Source of the DNA: Sycobia sp. Sy_11
Lineage: Eukaryota > Arthropoda > Insecta > Hymenoptera > Epichrysomallidae
DNA: 64,000 nt
Reading direction: 5' to 3'
NCBI GenBank assembly: GCA_018907035.1
Contig: JACCIC010000052.1
Coordinates: 1,562,501 to 1,626,500, forward strand
The position numbers and the translations under genes are program-made. The notes beneath the pieces were generated by a model. That model ran no database searches, was not told the DNA's origin, and saw nothing but the letters and a program-made list of their open reading frames with translations. Each line of letters begins with the position of its first letter. Position 1 is the stretch's first letter. Of this stretch, positions 36,301 to 50,489 are shown in pieces.

Positions 36301-37812
36301 GAGGTGCATTAATTTTAGCATAGTCACTTCGGGATTGAGGACTGCTATAGCCACCCAGGGAATATGCCCTTCCTGGTATACCATTCTCGTGCATAGGCCG
36401 AACCTCTCTATTCGGCCACTGCGTTGGTATGGCTCTCGGAGACACAGGATGTGCACTCCTGTTTCCACACATTTTGATCTTATCTCTGGATCTTATTTTG
36501 ATCGTGCGCACTCTTCTAGCGTTGAACTGCGCAAAGCGCAGAACAGGCCAACTTTGATTTCTTCATGCATTACTGGCCATAGTCCATGGAGTTACTTACT
36601 TTTTCCACGGCAGTCTTATATACAGGACATTTATTGTCCACCAATCCATGGTTATGGGGCTTTCTGGTCCTGTTACAATTAATGCACTTTGCTTGCTGCT
36701 CTTTGTGAGCGCAATCTTTGCTGCCATGGCCATTGAGAGCACAATGAGAACAACGTTGCACAATTTTGCAGAACTTAGAGATGTGGTCGTAACCTAGGCA
36801 CTTATAGCATCTGGTCATCCTAACATATTCCTGGATTCGGCAAGAGAGCCATGCTACAAAGACTCTCTTCCTCTCTAGTAGAAGTTCACGCATGTTTGCC
36901 GTGACTTCCACCACCCAGTTATTGGTGTTACGGTCTTTTTTCCCTGTCTTAAAGCGGGGCTCAAAGAAAATCCTGCGAATTCCTCTGCTGTTTGAGCTAA
37001 GTCCTCATTCTGCTCCTATACAGCTGACGTCAGATCTTCCGGGGACAGATTCTCGGGACGTCGTATACTATCACTTTCGGTTTATTTCTTGCTGGTGCTT
37101 ACAGCTTGAAGATTACGTGAATATTCTGTTACGGGGTCGATTAAGTGGGCTCGTCGGGCTTTGTATACGATTTTCTGAGTTTAGGATTATAATAATAAAT
37201 CCATTGTTTTATTACCAGTCACAATACAATGCAAAAATGATTTATTTTTATACCCCTACAGCAATATTTTAGACTCCTCAGTTCCAATCTTTTAAATGAA
37301 TCCCAATGCTTTTATGTGCAGGGAAATGGCTTGTTATCTGACGCTCAATTCACCAATCCACTCCGACCCGTAACTTTGCCAAAGAAAATGATAGGCGACA
37401 GCCGCACTTATGCCCTAATTATAGAATAGAAGCAGCGCTTCCCGCAAATAACGTTTATTTGCTTGGAAACATATTATGATTTTGCTCGATGAAATAAACA
37501 ATATCAAAAAAAGCTCAAATATAATGCTGTAAAGTTGTTAACAGATACATAAACTACACATATAACACATGTGGTCTGACATTTCTGCCCGGGATCTGCT
37601 GGGAACTTCATCTTTTGACAAACGCTGGACACTTGTACACCCAATAATTTATAAATTTTCAAGATTTCTGATCTCAACGACTAATCCGGTAAAGTGGCAT
37701 AGAAAAGATATTAAAATTTTTTATTTGGAATAAGTAAGCCAATCTCTCGAAAAAAATATATAGGTTTTATTTTATCTAATGTTATATAAAGAATCACTTT
37801 TATTTATATGAC

Positions 37813-37871
<59 letters not shown>

Positions 37872-40800
37872 TACATACATATATATACATATATAAAGTA
37901 CCTAATGATATTATTTTTTGTACGGGCAGGTCCAAAAGTAAATCTTTATTAACTTTTAGACCGCCTGGATTATAGGAAAAACAAAACTCGATTTCTTGCA
38001 TATAAAAGTGTTCTATGATCTAGTAGATAAAACGAAATGAAGGGTATATATATGCAAGTCAGAGATGCGCATAACATGGCACATCCCGGCGGCGTCTGAT
38101 ATAGCAGAATGTAAAGATTTTCAAAATTCAATCATTGCATGAAACTGTATTATAAAAACTTGATACTAGGGGTTTTTAGGACTTACTGAACACGAATTTG
38201 AGTTTGAAAATTTTAATTCTATTATTCGTCTGCTTATCATATAGCGGATTAAAATTTTTAGAATAATCCCATAGGCATATCACTTGTTCTAAATGTACAA
38301 ATGATATGAAAATGAATTCGTCAATTTTCAAATGATCTTATTACTTTATTGATCCATATTTTCTTAAAACTAGGTATTTATGAATTTTTTTCGGAATTTT
38401 AGATATATCTTGTGTAAACTATACCTGCTGCTATTGTAAGCATACATGTAATATAATTATAATGCTATTTATAAGAATACATATAAAATAAACTTAGCCG
38501 TTTCTTTCAATGGTTCATTACTTTAAGCTGTAATTGTATTATATTTTTTATTTTTTCTTAATATAGATCGAAAGATTTCAAGTAAATATCTGATATAATT
38601 TTTTTAAAAATATTATTTTTGCTATATTTTTTTCGGATGTTTTCGGCATGAGACGTGTATCAGCCAAATTCATTGCAAAACTACTTAATCTTGATCAAAA
38701 GAACCATAGCATGGCCATATTTCAGGAACTGTTGATTGACGTCAATAATGATGCTGATGTTCTCAAGAGGGCTATACCTGATGATGAATCGTGGATATAT
38801 TATTCTCAGACCGAAGAAAGCACACGAAGTTCGATCAAATGTCAAAGTTTTGCTGACTATCTTCTGTGATTATCGTGACGTAGTGCAGCAGGAATTCTCA
38901 TCACAAGATCGTACGGTCAATAAGAAATATTACCTTGAAGTAATGCGCCGTTTGCAAGAGCATCTGCTCATTCGTCATTTCGGCCAAAATCAACACTATA
39001 TAGTCATGCCTTAGCCTCTATATTCATCCGATTTGATACCTAGTGATTTTTTTATTTTCCGAAAACTGAAAAAAGACTCATGAAAGGACATCGATTTTCA
39101 CCGATTGAGGAGATAAAAACTGCATCACTGAAAGAACTTAAAGCTATACCAAAAAGTGATCATCAGAAGTGCTTCGATGATTGGAAAAAAGTTGGCATAA
39201 GTGTATTATATTACTTTGAAGAGGACAATATAAGTATTGATTAATAAATAACTATTTTCATTTATTTATAATAAATAATTTTATTTATAATAAATAAGTA
39301 TTTTTATTTTAAAAGTCACCTTAGTATTTGAACACACCTCCTATAATTGATATTTGTTAATATATTTCGAAAGATTTTAGAAAAATATTTTATATGAATT
39401 TTTTATAAAATACATGGTTAGATTTATAGATTTATAGGTTTTAAAGGTATTAATGTAATAAAAACAGAATATAGTCTCCTAATTATTTTACTTTTATCAA
39501 CAGTTTTTTTTGTATATTGGGTGTAGAAGTAAGTTTCCAGCGTTTGTCAAATGATGGCATTACCAGAGCCCGGGTAGAGATGTCAGACGTCATGTGTTAT
39601 ATTTGTAGGTTGTGTATCTATTAACAACAATTTTATGGCATTATATTTGAAAATGTTTTTGGTATTGTTTATTTTATCTAACCAAACCACGTCAAGTTTT
39701 CAGCCAAAGAAACTTCATTTCAGATGAGGGCTGCTTCTATTCTTTAACATGAGGTAAAGTGCGGCTAACGCCTATCGTTTACCTTCGGAAAGTTACAGGA
39801 GGAATGTATTGATCAATTGATGTGCCGCGAGCGTTCCAAATGGTTGAAAAGTGATAATTTTAAAGTTCAAGACAAGGGTCGCTCGGGAAAACGGAAAAAT
39901 TTGGAAGATGAGGAATTGAAGGCTTTGATAAATAAGGATCCGTGTCAAATTTAAGAAGAACCTGCTCCATTATTGAGCGTCACGCAACAAGTCATTTTTC
40001 TGCGCCTAAAAGCATTGGGATTCACTTTTTAAAAAAAAATCATAAGTTTGGACTTTTTTGAAAAGTAGCAAAGACCATTTTAAAATATTAATAATCAATG
40101 AATAATAATTCTGTGCTAAAGACTGCCCTTATCGGATGAATAGTTTCTACACCATTGCGGAAGAATTTTTCTCGAAAAAATACGAAATGGATAATCATAG
40201 AATATATTTATTAAAAATTCCATAACAAAATACCAATGTGAAGAATATTGTATGAAACAAACGTAAATGTTCCCTACTATAATACTGTTTTTGAGATTTA
40301 AAGGTAATTCTTTTAGAAAATATCAGGTATGTGAATAAGTCTTTCCCGTTTTTTTTCAAACTTTGAGCCTTTATTGTGAAAAAATGGTTACAAATGAATT
40401 ATTGAAAGTATTGGCCATCGCTAGCTACAACTTTTTCCCATCTTTCTGGCAACATACGAATCCCGTTGCGAAAAAATTCGACCGGTTTGGCCTCTATCCA
40501 GTCATCCACCCATTTTTTGGCTTCCTCGTAGGAATGGAAGTGCTGGTCAGCCAGGCCATGCGTCATCGATCTGAAGAGATGGTAATCAGACGGAGCAACG
40601 TCTGGACTATACGGCGGGTGGGGTAGGACTTCCCATTTGAGCGTTTCTAAGTATGTTTTCACCGGCGGTGCAACATGTGGGCGAGCATTGTCATGTTGCA
40701 AAATAACTTTGTCGTGCCTGTCGGAGTATTGTGGCCGTTTTTCTCGCAGTGCGCGGCTCAAATGCATCAATTGTCGTCGATAGACCTCGCCTGTGATCCT

Positions 40801-43800
40801 TTCATTCGATTTCAGAAGCTCATAGTAAACCACACCTAGCTGGTCCCACCATATACAGAGCATGAGCTTGGCGCCATGAATATTTGGCTTGGCCGTCGAT
40901 GATGATGCATGGCCGGGTAGTCCCCATGATTTTCTTCGCTTCAGATTATCGTAACGTATCCACTTTTCATCGCCAGTCACGATACGATGCAGAAAACTCT
41001 TTCTTTTATGTCGCTGAAGCAGCTGTTCGCAAGTGAAAAAACGCCGTTCGACGTCTCTCAGCTTCAGTTCGTACGGCACCCAATTTCCTTGCTTTTGGAT
41101 CATTCCCATGGCTTTCAAACGCTTGGAAATGGTTGTTCGGTCAACTCCCAATGCTTCAGCAAGTTCTTCTTGCGTTTGACAAGAATCTTCATCAAGCAAA
41201 GTCGCCAATTCTCGATCTTCAAAGATTTGCGGCCGCCCGGAACGCTCCTTGTCTTCCACGTCGAAATCACCGCTTTTGAAGCGTCGAAACCATCCGCGAA
41301 CACTTGAATCATCGACACAACCTTCTCCATAAGCCTCCTGAAGCAATCGATGCGTCTCGGCAGCAGATTTCTTCAAATTGAACCAATAAAGTGAAACTTC
41401 CCGCAAATGACGTCGACTCGGCTCAAATTTCGACATTTTCACGATATCAAAAATTTATGATGCGAAAAAATTTTAACTAATGTGTTAGTATGGAATTGTT
41501 GACATATGAATAAGCTTTGATTATTACATATGTAACCATTGAATACTCGCACAGTATTGGTGGCGCCATCTCTTACAAAAAACGGGAAAGACTTATTCAC
41601 ACTCCTAATATATTTCATACCATCTGATCAAATATGACCCTGACTGATAAAAAACAACATTTTTACGTATTTTAATACAAATCTTTATTATCGCTCTCAA
41701 AATAGGCTCCTTTAGAGCCAATATAAGCATGCCAACGCTAAATACAATTTTCCATACACCTGTTGTAAGCCTCAGCTGAGATTGCCTTCAGTTTCTTTAG
41801 CGAATTACTTTTTCTGGCTTCAATGGACTCATGGTGCGTTCCCCGAAGTGGATTTTTGAGTTTCGGAAAGAGGAGAAAGTCACAGGGAACCAAATCTGGC
41901 GAATACGGTGGCTGAGCAATGGGTTTCATTTTGTGTTTGGCCAAAAAATCAGATACATTCATGCTGAAATGTGCCGGTGAATTATTGTGGTGAAAAAACC
42001 ATGAATTTTCTGCCCACAAATCCGGTCGTTTACTTAAAAAAAGAAAAAAAAGAAAAATACTCGTCCGCGCGCGCGCGCACACACATCAGTTTGGGTTAAA
42101 ATTGGAGACCTATGATCACTTTTTCATACAAACAGTATGCATTGAAAATATCTAAAATCCCGGTACTCTAAGGGTTAATTTTAAAATAACTACAGTTACT
42201 TTACTTCATCCGAATCAAATCATCCACTCAAATAATATAGTTTGTTTATCCTTGTTAGAGATATCCATATGCAACTTTCAAAAGTATAAATCTATTTCTT
42301 TCGAAGAAAGAAAAGAAAAAACGAATCGAAAACTTTTCGAAATTATGTCATAAAAATTCGAGTATTACTGAAGGAAATACAATTTTAAAACTTACTTTCT
42401 TCACGGCTTCTTGTAATGCTTGAATCCATGATTCACTATCTCCATTCTCTGAGTATAATAGAAGTGTCTCCTGCATGCAAACAACTTTGAACAATCCATT
42501 GCTTAGCACATGTTCAATTTTACATTTATTTAAAGGTAAAAGACAACACACTATTAGTGTATTATCTGGATTACCTTTACAGTAAAGTAAAGTATCACTA
42601 AGAAGTACAAAATGTCTTCGAAAGGAACAGTTGCCGCGCCTCGATACCCGCATTAATGGACCTTGCCGAAGTAATTTTCGTCCTGGTTTGACGAAATTTA
42701 TTGAGCCAACTACGTGCTTCTGTAGTTCTAAAAGTTTTTGTGTATCCTCATATTCTGCTACAAGTGAATTTATATGTGCTGCTACTTTTTCTATTTCAAC
42801 TAAGGAAACTAAATTTTTTTATCATTATTAACTCAAGAAAAAGTGATTTTTATTTCAATTAATTATAAGAAAAACTATATTCATTTAAACTATTATAATG
42901 AATATTTTCCAGAAAATCTACTTGCAACCAAAGTTTTTTTTCTTTTTAGCCAAAAACTTATTGATATTATTTTCTAACATCAAAGATTTAAGATAAGTAA
43001 GATGTTATTTAGTTATTGATACATAGAATAGTATATATGTAAAACTAGTTTGTTCAGTAGTATATAAATTATTCAAAATTATTTATTCCCTGACATAAAT
43101 AAATTAATTAATTAAAGCAAATTTTGTACTTAGAAACTTTAATTTTACATACCTTGCAAAGTATTATAATCTTTTTGCTTAGGAGCTGTATGTTTTAAAA
43201 CTTCTTTTAATAGCAATTTATATCTTGGTATTCTTTGAATTGGTGCTATTAGAAGTGAAGGTAGTTTATTATTAATTTCTGGCCTATTTTCTTGATTGGA
43301 TATGAATTCAGCAATGTCTGTACTATTTTTCTGAATTTCCTGAAATATTACAAATATATAATCTTTAATTAATCATATCTATCCAAATTTTGGATACTTT
43401 ATAATAAATTTGTTAATTTAATTTGCAAATCGAAACTTAGGATACAAAGATTTTTCATATTTTAAGCAGAAATGGAATTCTTTTCTCAAATAAGCTGAAA
43501 CATAATCTTGGGTATTTTTATAAAATAAAATTAAGTAATACGATCATAGAAGTACGCAAAACTTATTTCATTCCCTTTACATTGCGCGGTATAGTATCAT
43601 AATCTACATAAGAAAATTTATAGACCGGTATTGAATGTGCGAGTCTTTATTACAATATAATCCTTTATAAATATTGCAAAAACAAATATTAGTATTTGAG
43701 TCTTGAAGATATACAGTTTCATAAAATAATTTAAGATGATCACGAATTGCTTCCATTGATTAGTAATCTTATTTACAGTTCTCTTGCCCAGGAGCTCCAT

Positions 43801-46800
43801 ATTTTTTTAAATAAGATTTAATATACAGATAGTCGATAATTCCTTTCACCGAGAAATCTTGTTCATACAGCATCTTTTTATTTGATTCAATTCAATATGA
43901 ATTTTTTAGAATAGAATTCGAGATTACCAAACGTCTAATTCATCTTTTATTTATGTGCTAAAGATAGACTTAAGCAACGTTCATTCACATGTAATTTTAT
44001 GGAGACGTAATAATTTTGAAAAATATATTGACGCATTAAAATGAAATTTTAATTAATTTGGTAAAAAATAGTGTTACGATGAATTTTGAGATTCGTATTT
44101 TTTAAAAGCAATAGTAATTTTTTTTATTTTTTGAATGTGTGCATTCTGATCCAGAGGAATTCTAAAAAATTAAAAAATCAATGAACCTGAAATAATTGAC
44201 GATTTGATTCCTGATGGATTCACCTGCTGTATTAATTGAATCTTGATCGTTCAATTTTTTTAAATCAAGAAACTTATTGATCTAAAGAAAAGAAAATAAA
44301 TGACACTGTTGTTTTGAGCCTTAGTGAAATTAATCTTTATTGCTAGGAGGAAAAACCTATAAACGTACAAAAAATCTAAAAAAAGGGGACGCAATTCAAT
44401 TTATTGGAAAATCTTACTCACAAAACGATAAATCATGCTGCGCGTTGAATAACAAATATAGCACATAACGCACCTTATACAAACGATACAATATAAGGCC
44501 TTATACAGAAAACACAATCAAGCCTTCTACAGAAGACTGAATAACACTGGCTTTTTTAGAATCCAGTTTAAACTTCGATTGATAGTTGAGGAAATTCGCA
44601 AGGTATGTCTATCGGTTCGTCACTATACTTGATCGCTTGACAACTCTTCTAGAACTTCTCAATCGTGCTCGTAATTGATCTGAGAGAATATTTTACTTTT
44701 GAAAAACTATCTTGGCAATTAGACTAAATAGAAGATAAAGATACCAAAATCTTCAAAGTAAGTTTCTGCATGGCTCCTAATCTTCACATGCGCATGCGTC
44801 TTACACATTGTAACATCGTGTTTAGAATCTTTTTAAAATTGACACGAGTTTAATCTTCTGTATCTACTACATATCACGGTTAGTTTCTAATGCGCTCGAA
44901 AGTCTGGTAGACTTCTTATAAAGTAACTGATTGAATTGCTTATAATATGTACTTTGTAGTGAAGATTGTGGATTCTCCTGGTGACAAATTTTCGAAACAA
45001 AAAATCTAATTCATACTTGAAACAAATAATTATTTCTGTTGCTTTGATAGTATTTTAATTAATTTTTAAATAAATATTTATTTCATTCAAATTAATATTT
45101 TTGATGTATAAATTAGGAATTTATTTAATATGAGGAAATATTTCTGAAAAACTGTCTATATCTAAATATTTTAAAAAAGGTCTCTTTTAAACAATATACA
45201 TATATTATATATTGTAGGAGAATATTAGATTGGCGAAATGAACAAATAAATGGAAGCACTCTGGTTTAAAATGTATATAGATTTCCAATACTTAAGGTAT
45301 ACAATCGCAATCACACGGACGCATTAACAATCGCTCGTCACTTTCTCTGATTCACACGAATAATATCTTCTTGCACACAATATTCTTTTATATATTTACA
45401 ACAAAGCACATGCATAGTATATCAATGCTCTAATAATACTCGGGATTCCTCTGCCTTACTCACAGCTTTCTTTTCTAACTAAGACTATCGGATTTGCATA
45501 TGATGATTTTTTCGGACGATTAATATTCCGTTATGACAGATCATCTAAAATATACTGTAATTTTTCTTTATGGGTATATGAAAGTCTGGGCGGTCTAAAA
45601 CTAATTGGGATATAATTTTGAAATCTATTAGGAGGCGAATTTCGTTTCCGACCATCGCGTTTAGATGGCGCTATAAGTAGTACGAAAACTAAGATGTGTC
45701 TGATCTAGTACTTATTTTTTAGTTTTGACATTTATCAATAAAATTCAGTTAACAGGCACCATAATTTGTGTAAACATTACAATTTTTTGATCAGTGAAAA
45801 ATGAATTGTGATAAATTGGTTTTTCGACATATCCTTTTGCACTATTTTGATTTGAAAAAAATTATAGCAGAAACTTATCGATTGCTTCAAGGATGTTATG
45901 GCGAACAAGTTCCATTGTTTAGAAAATATAAAGAGTGGTTTCAGCGGTTTCGAAGTGGGGATACTGATGTCAATCACAAAGAATGTTCTGGACAACCGAA
46001 AAAGTTTGAAGATCACGGCCTTTTTTAAAATTGGCATGCCACCCAAACACCTGACTACGACTCAGGGCATCACTACCATACAGTTTAAAAACTTTTTTTA
46101 TAAGTTTCTGTCGCGGTTTTTGTCGAGTTCCGCACAAAATTTTATCCCGCACCGTTGCTCTAAATTTCTGTTCCATTTTCGTAACATGCACTACTCGCAT
46201 TATTACAAAACACTAAACAACTGGCGAAGAAATGATTGTACAAGTTTTGTATCAATGTAGAAACATTTATTCTCCCACACTTTTACAGCTCGCATTTCAT
46301 TTTCTTTTATCCGATTTTATCGATTTGAATTTTGTTTAATTGATCAACAGTTTTATGTTCCGGATACCGTAAACGTTATATTGGGCACCAGCATTTATGG
46401 CTAACTGTTCCGTCCTGGTTAAACGACAGTTAAAAGGATTGCAATCAATCACGTAGAATATAGCATTTGACTGGATCCTTTCTGAACTCGCTGGAAATTT
46501 TTACATACTACGGATGGAGCAAAAGATTAGGACTGCAAATAATTCGTGAGACAGCTCGCCCCGGGATATATTGCAGAAATACATAAAACGGTTTTTGTCC
46601 TTGAGGAATGGCCGTAAACTAGATATCCCTTGACTCCGGAAGAGGAGATTTAAAAAGAGCTCTTACATGATATATACATGCGTGATGGACGTGGTAGCTA
46701 CGCTATTTGATTTCCTGTGAAATCGAAGCTTCTCGGTCTCGGAATTAAGATATCTCGTATCGCCCTTGGTTCTCCCCGTTCTATTTACCACCGATTTTTG

Positions 46801-49800
46801 CATAAACTCGCATTAAAATGTATATATCACGAATGTAAGTCCCTGTATAAAAAAAAGACATATTATTAGGTTGTCAAATATCTCCCTTCCGCCTTTTTGT
46901 CCTATGAATGTCGTGGCTATGTACAAAGCGCTACGACATACAAAACGACGCTATGCATGATTAGTTTGGATATTGCGTTCAAAAGTTATAGACGTGTAAA
47001 TATGGAGTTCACTAACGCCGCAATTCGCGCTATTTTAAAGTTTTCCTTCGTCAAAGGCAAATCCGCTAGAGAAACGTTCCGTAAGATTAATGGTGCTTTG
47101 GGGAATGGCACGCTATCACTTCGAACCGCAGAGGAATGATTTCGACGATTCAGAGCCGGTGAAAACGACACCATGGGTAAGTCATCCGGCGGAAGAACTG
47201 TGACGACGAATACCGATCAAATCATGGAATTTATCGAGTTATACCGGCATGTGGCATCTCGTGACATCACCCAGGAGATAAGAGTTAGTTACCAAACCAT
47301 TTTAAACTCTCTGCAGGAGACTGAATACAAAAAAAGCTTGATGTTTGTGTGCCGCATGATTTGACGCAAAAAAAACTTCTGGACCGAATTAACGCCTGCA
47401 ATGTGCTGCTGAAACGGAACGAACTTAACCCATTTTTGAAGCGGATGGTGACTGGCGACGAAAAATGGATCACATACGACAATATCAAGCGAAAACGATC
47501 GTGGTCCAAGGCCGATGGACCACCCAAACAGTGGCCAAGCCGGGATCGGCGGCCAGGAAGGTTTTGCTGTCTGTTTGGTGGGATTGGAAGGGAATCATCC
47601 ACTATAAGCTGCTGCCATATGGCCAGACGCTTAATTCTATCATCTACTGTGAACAACTGAACCGCTTGAAGCAGGCTATCGCCCAAAAGCGTCCACAATT
47701 GGCCAACAGGAAGGGTGTAGTTTTCCACCAGGACAACGCCAGACCACACATTACATTGATGACTCGTCAGAAGCTAACCCGAACAGAGTGCCAAGTGGTT
47801 ACCAACTGTTCCTGTCCATGACGAACGCCCTTGGTGGTGTCAAGTTGGACTCAAAAGAGGCTTTTGAAAAGTTGCTGTCCGAGTTCTTCGCAAATAAAGA
47901 GAGGGGTTTCTATGAGAGGGGTATTATGAAGTTGCCGTCTAGATGGTAACAGATTATTGAACAAAACGGTGCATATTTGAAGTAAATCCGACCACTGTAA
48001 CACTTTTTATAAAGCATTGAAAGAAGAGTAAAAAAGCTGAAGGAAGACATTTGACAACCTAATACTTTATTTTCTGATTCTGATTGCACTAATACCAAGG
48101 TCTAACATCTCCCTCTGCACGCGGTAATAACATCGAAAATTCGTCTGATATTTGATGCATCGTGGTGAATGCGCGAGGACCATTGTCTAAATGACTATTT
48201 ACTGATCAGGCCCGCCCTCCAGCATGATTTATCCTTAATACTGTTAAATTGAAGATGATATAGATTTGTTTTACCGCCAATATGATTAAAATGATTCGGA
48301 AAATAAGTGTATTTACAACCGATCAAGATCAAGATGAGCAGCATATCGTATGATTGCTGAATGAACAAGATCTACAAGTCTAATATCGGTCGAATAAAGT
48401 CACGTATAAGACCATCTGTGGTCTATATTTGGAAATACAGACTTTGAAACAATTAAGACAGGATGAAAGATCCCAATTCCGCTGGACTAGCGCTGTTTAT
48501 AACTCGAAACATATATCAACAATACCTTTAAACCCCGATAAAACCGAGAACCTTGCAATTGCAAATACAACGAGCTTATAACTTGATAAGTGGACTGTAA
48601 ATTACTCTAGCCTTTTTTCCATCAAGTCAAAAGCAAACCCAAATCATAGCCTCAAAGAAGATTGAAAGGGGAAGGGAGCTAAACGTTGGGAGGGGAGGTT
48701 GGAATCTAACGCAAGATGTGTTCAAGTACAGTTTGCTGACTGTTGACAGGGATTATGATTTTCTAATAAAAAGGAAAGTACTGCCCACTACTCATCGATC
48801 CATTAGGCTTATTATGGCTAATTACAATAACAATAAAGTTGTTCATCTAAGATTTATGCATTCTCAGAAGCAGTCAGGTTCCTCGTTTCTCTAAAAATAT
48901 GCATGAAAGATAACACCATTACTACGATTCGCTTCTGATGCTTCCTAGTTTAACAATCGACCGATGGTTAGAGGCGTCTTGAAAACAAACTTGTGAAATT
49001 CACGGCTTCTCTGACACGTCAGCGAGCGTTTATGCGTGAATCATATTTGCTCAGATGCAAGATCGTAAAGAAAGCTTTAAAGTATTTTTGTTGGTAACAA
49101 AAACCAAAGATACTGCAGTAACGACAATTAGTAGCTCTAACTTCGAGCTATGTGGTGCGACTTTATCAGTAAAATTGATAGAGCAATTAGAGGCTCTAGA
49201 ATTTATTAAGGACATTCTCAGGGTTTATGTGAAATAACTTTATATTCATATAGCTCATATTGGCTGTCACAGTTATCTGAATATTGACATCCGCCATCAG
49301 TGACGGTGTAAATATTGCACGTTCTAATATGATCGACAGAGTCTGATATCCTAACCGGCTTTTTTATTTTGATGAGACTTGCAAGAGTTACTACTTATTA
49401 TTTACGACCCCTAAACAAGCTGCGCAGGTGCAAAAATGGTATGAAGTCAATGCCCACCAAACTTACTGTTTCCGAATTATCTACTTCCTGTACATGTGTA
49501 ATCCACTCAGCGTAATTAACTTTTTTCGAAAAAGAAAAAATTATGAAAAGCTGAAATATGTTTACGTAAAGATAACCTATTAAATAACTTAAATTAATTT
49601 TTGGAAAAAGAGGATGATATTTTGAGCGTAAAAGTTTGCCTTCGACACTCGCAGATCCTTTATGATCACGAGCATCGATGGATCTCGGCGCGATACTCTA
49701 ATTTATGTTACTTATTTATTAAATATACTCATAGACTATTCTTCACGGAAGTTCAATACTGATATTGAATGTTTTACAGCAGTATGTATGGATATTAGGA

Positions 49801-50441
49801 AACCAACTACGAAAGAGCATTATCCGCAACTACATTATGTGTTAAGAAACAAAACCGCAGCTCATTCACCCGATAATGGGTGAGCAATCTGCAGCCCATG
49901 TAACCGCTGTCCGGCCTTTTAGAACGCACGGTGTAGACTATGCCGGGCCTTTTCAACTCCAAACTACAAAGTAGCGTGGATGTCGCAGCTCCAAAGGATA
50001 TATAGCGCTCTTTCTATGCTGCACAATAAAGGTTGTACATCTCGATTACCAAAGCGATTTAATCATTCTTACGTTTGCGGCTTATGGACGGTTCGTGTAC
50101 AGAAGTAGGGTCTTCTGCCTCAACCTTTATTATAATAATGCGACTAAATTTAAAAGAGTAGATACGAAACCTGAAGTAATGTTTACTGCTACATTTCGAT
50201 TCTGTTAGATGACAGGAGTCGCCCTTGCAAAAGATGGAACTACCTGTACTTTCATTCCCCCTATAATGCCACATTCTGGGGTTCTATGGGAAGCAAGTGT
50301 GAAATAAGCGAAACATTCTCTGAAGAGAGCATTCGGTGGACATAAGTTAATATTTGAAGAGTTCATTATTAGCATAAGTTAATAATTGAAGAGTTCGGTA
50401 TTAGCTGAAATTGAGATTCCCCTGAACTTTTGCCCCTATAT

Positions 50442-50489
<48 letters not shown>

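Larger units (their letters stand above)
33218..37112 (-). mobile_element. R1-clade non-LTR retrotransposon, 5'-truncated (3.9 kb)
   Basis: Minus-strand LINE with Gag zinc knuckles, AP-endonuclease, reverse transcriptase and a C-terminal Cys/His segment, flanked by a 15-bp duplication. The gag starts mid-protein at the right border, which is the 5' truncation usual after target-primed reverse transcription. There is no poly(A) tail at the 3' border. Clade assignment is inferred from the three-knuckle Gag and RT style. Confidence 0.85.
27754..42395 (-). other. RhoGEF intron 5 (14.6 kb, transposon-filled)
   Basis: Bounded by GTAAGT at 42395 and a CAG acceptor at 27754. It contains a LINE endonuclease scrap, a gypsy gag scrap, five mariner-type remnants or copies plus the 5' half of another, one R1-type LINE and several TA, GT and CT microsatellites, each listed separately. 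Confidence 0.75.

Noticed and set aside
35890..36682. 244-codon plus-strand ORF
   Set aside because: Antisense shadow of the R1-type endonuclease on the minus strand.
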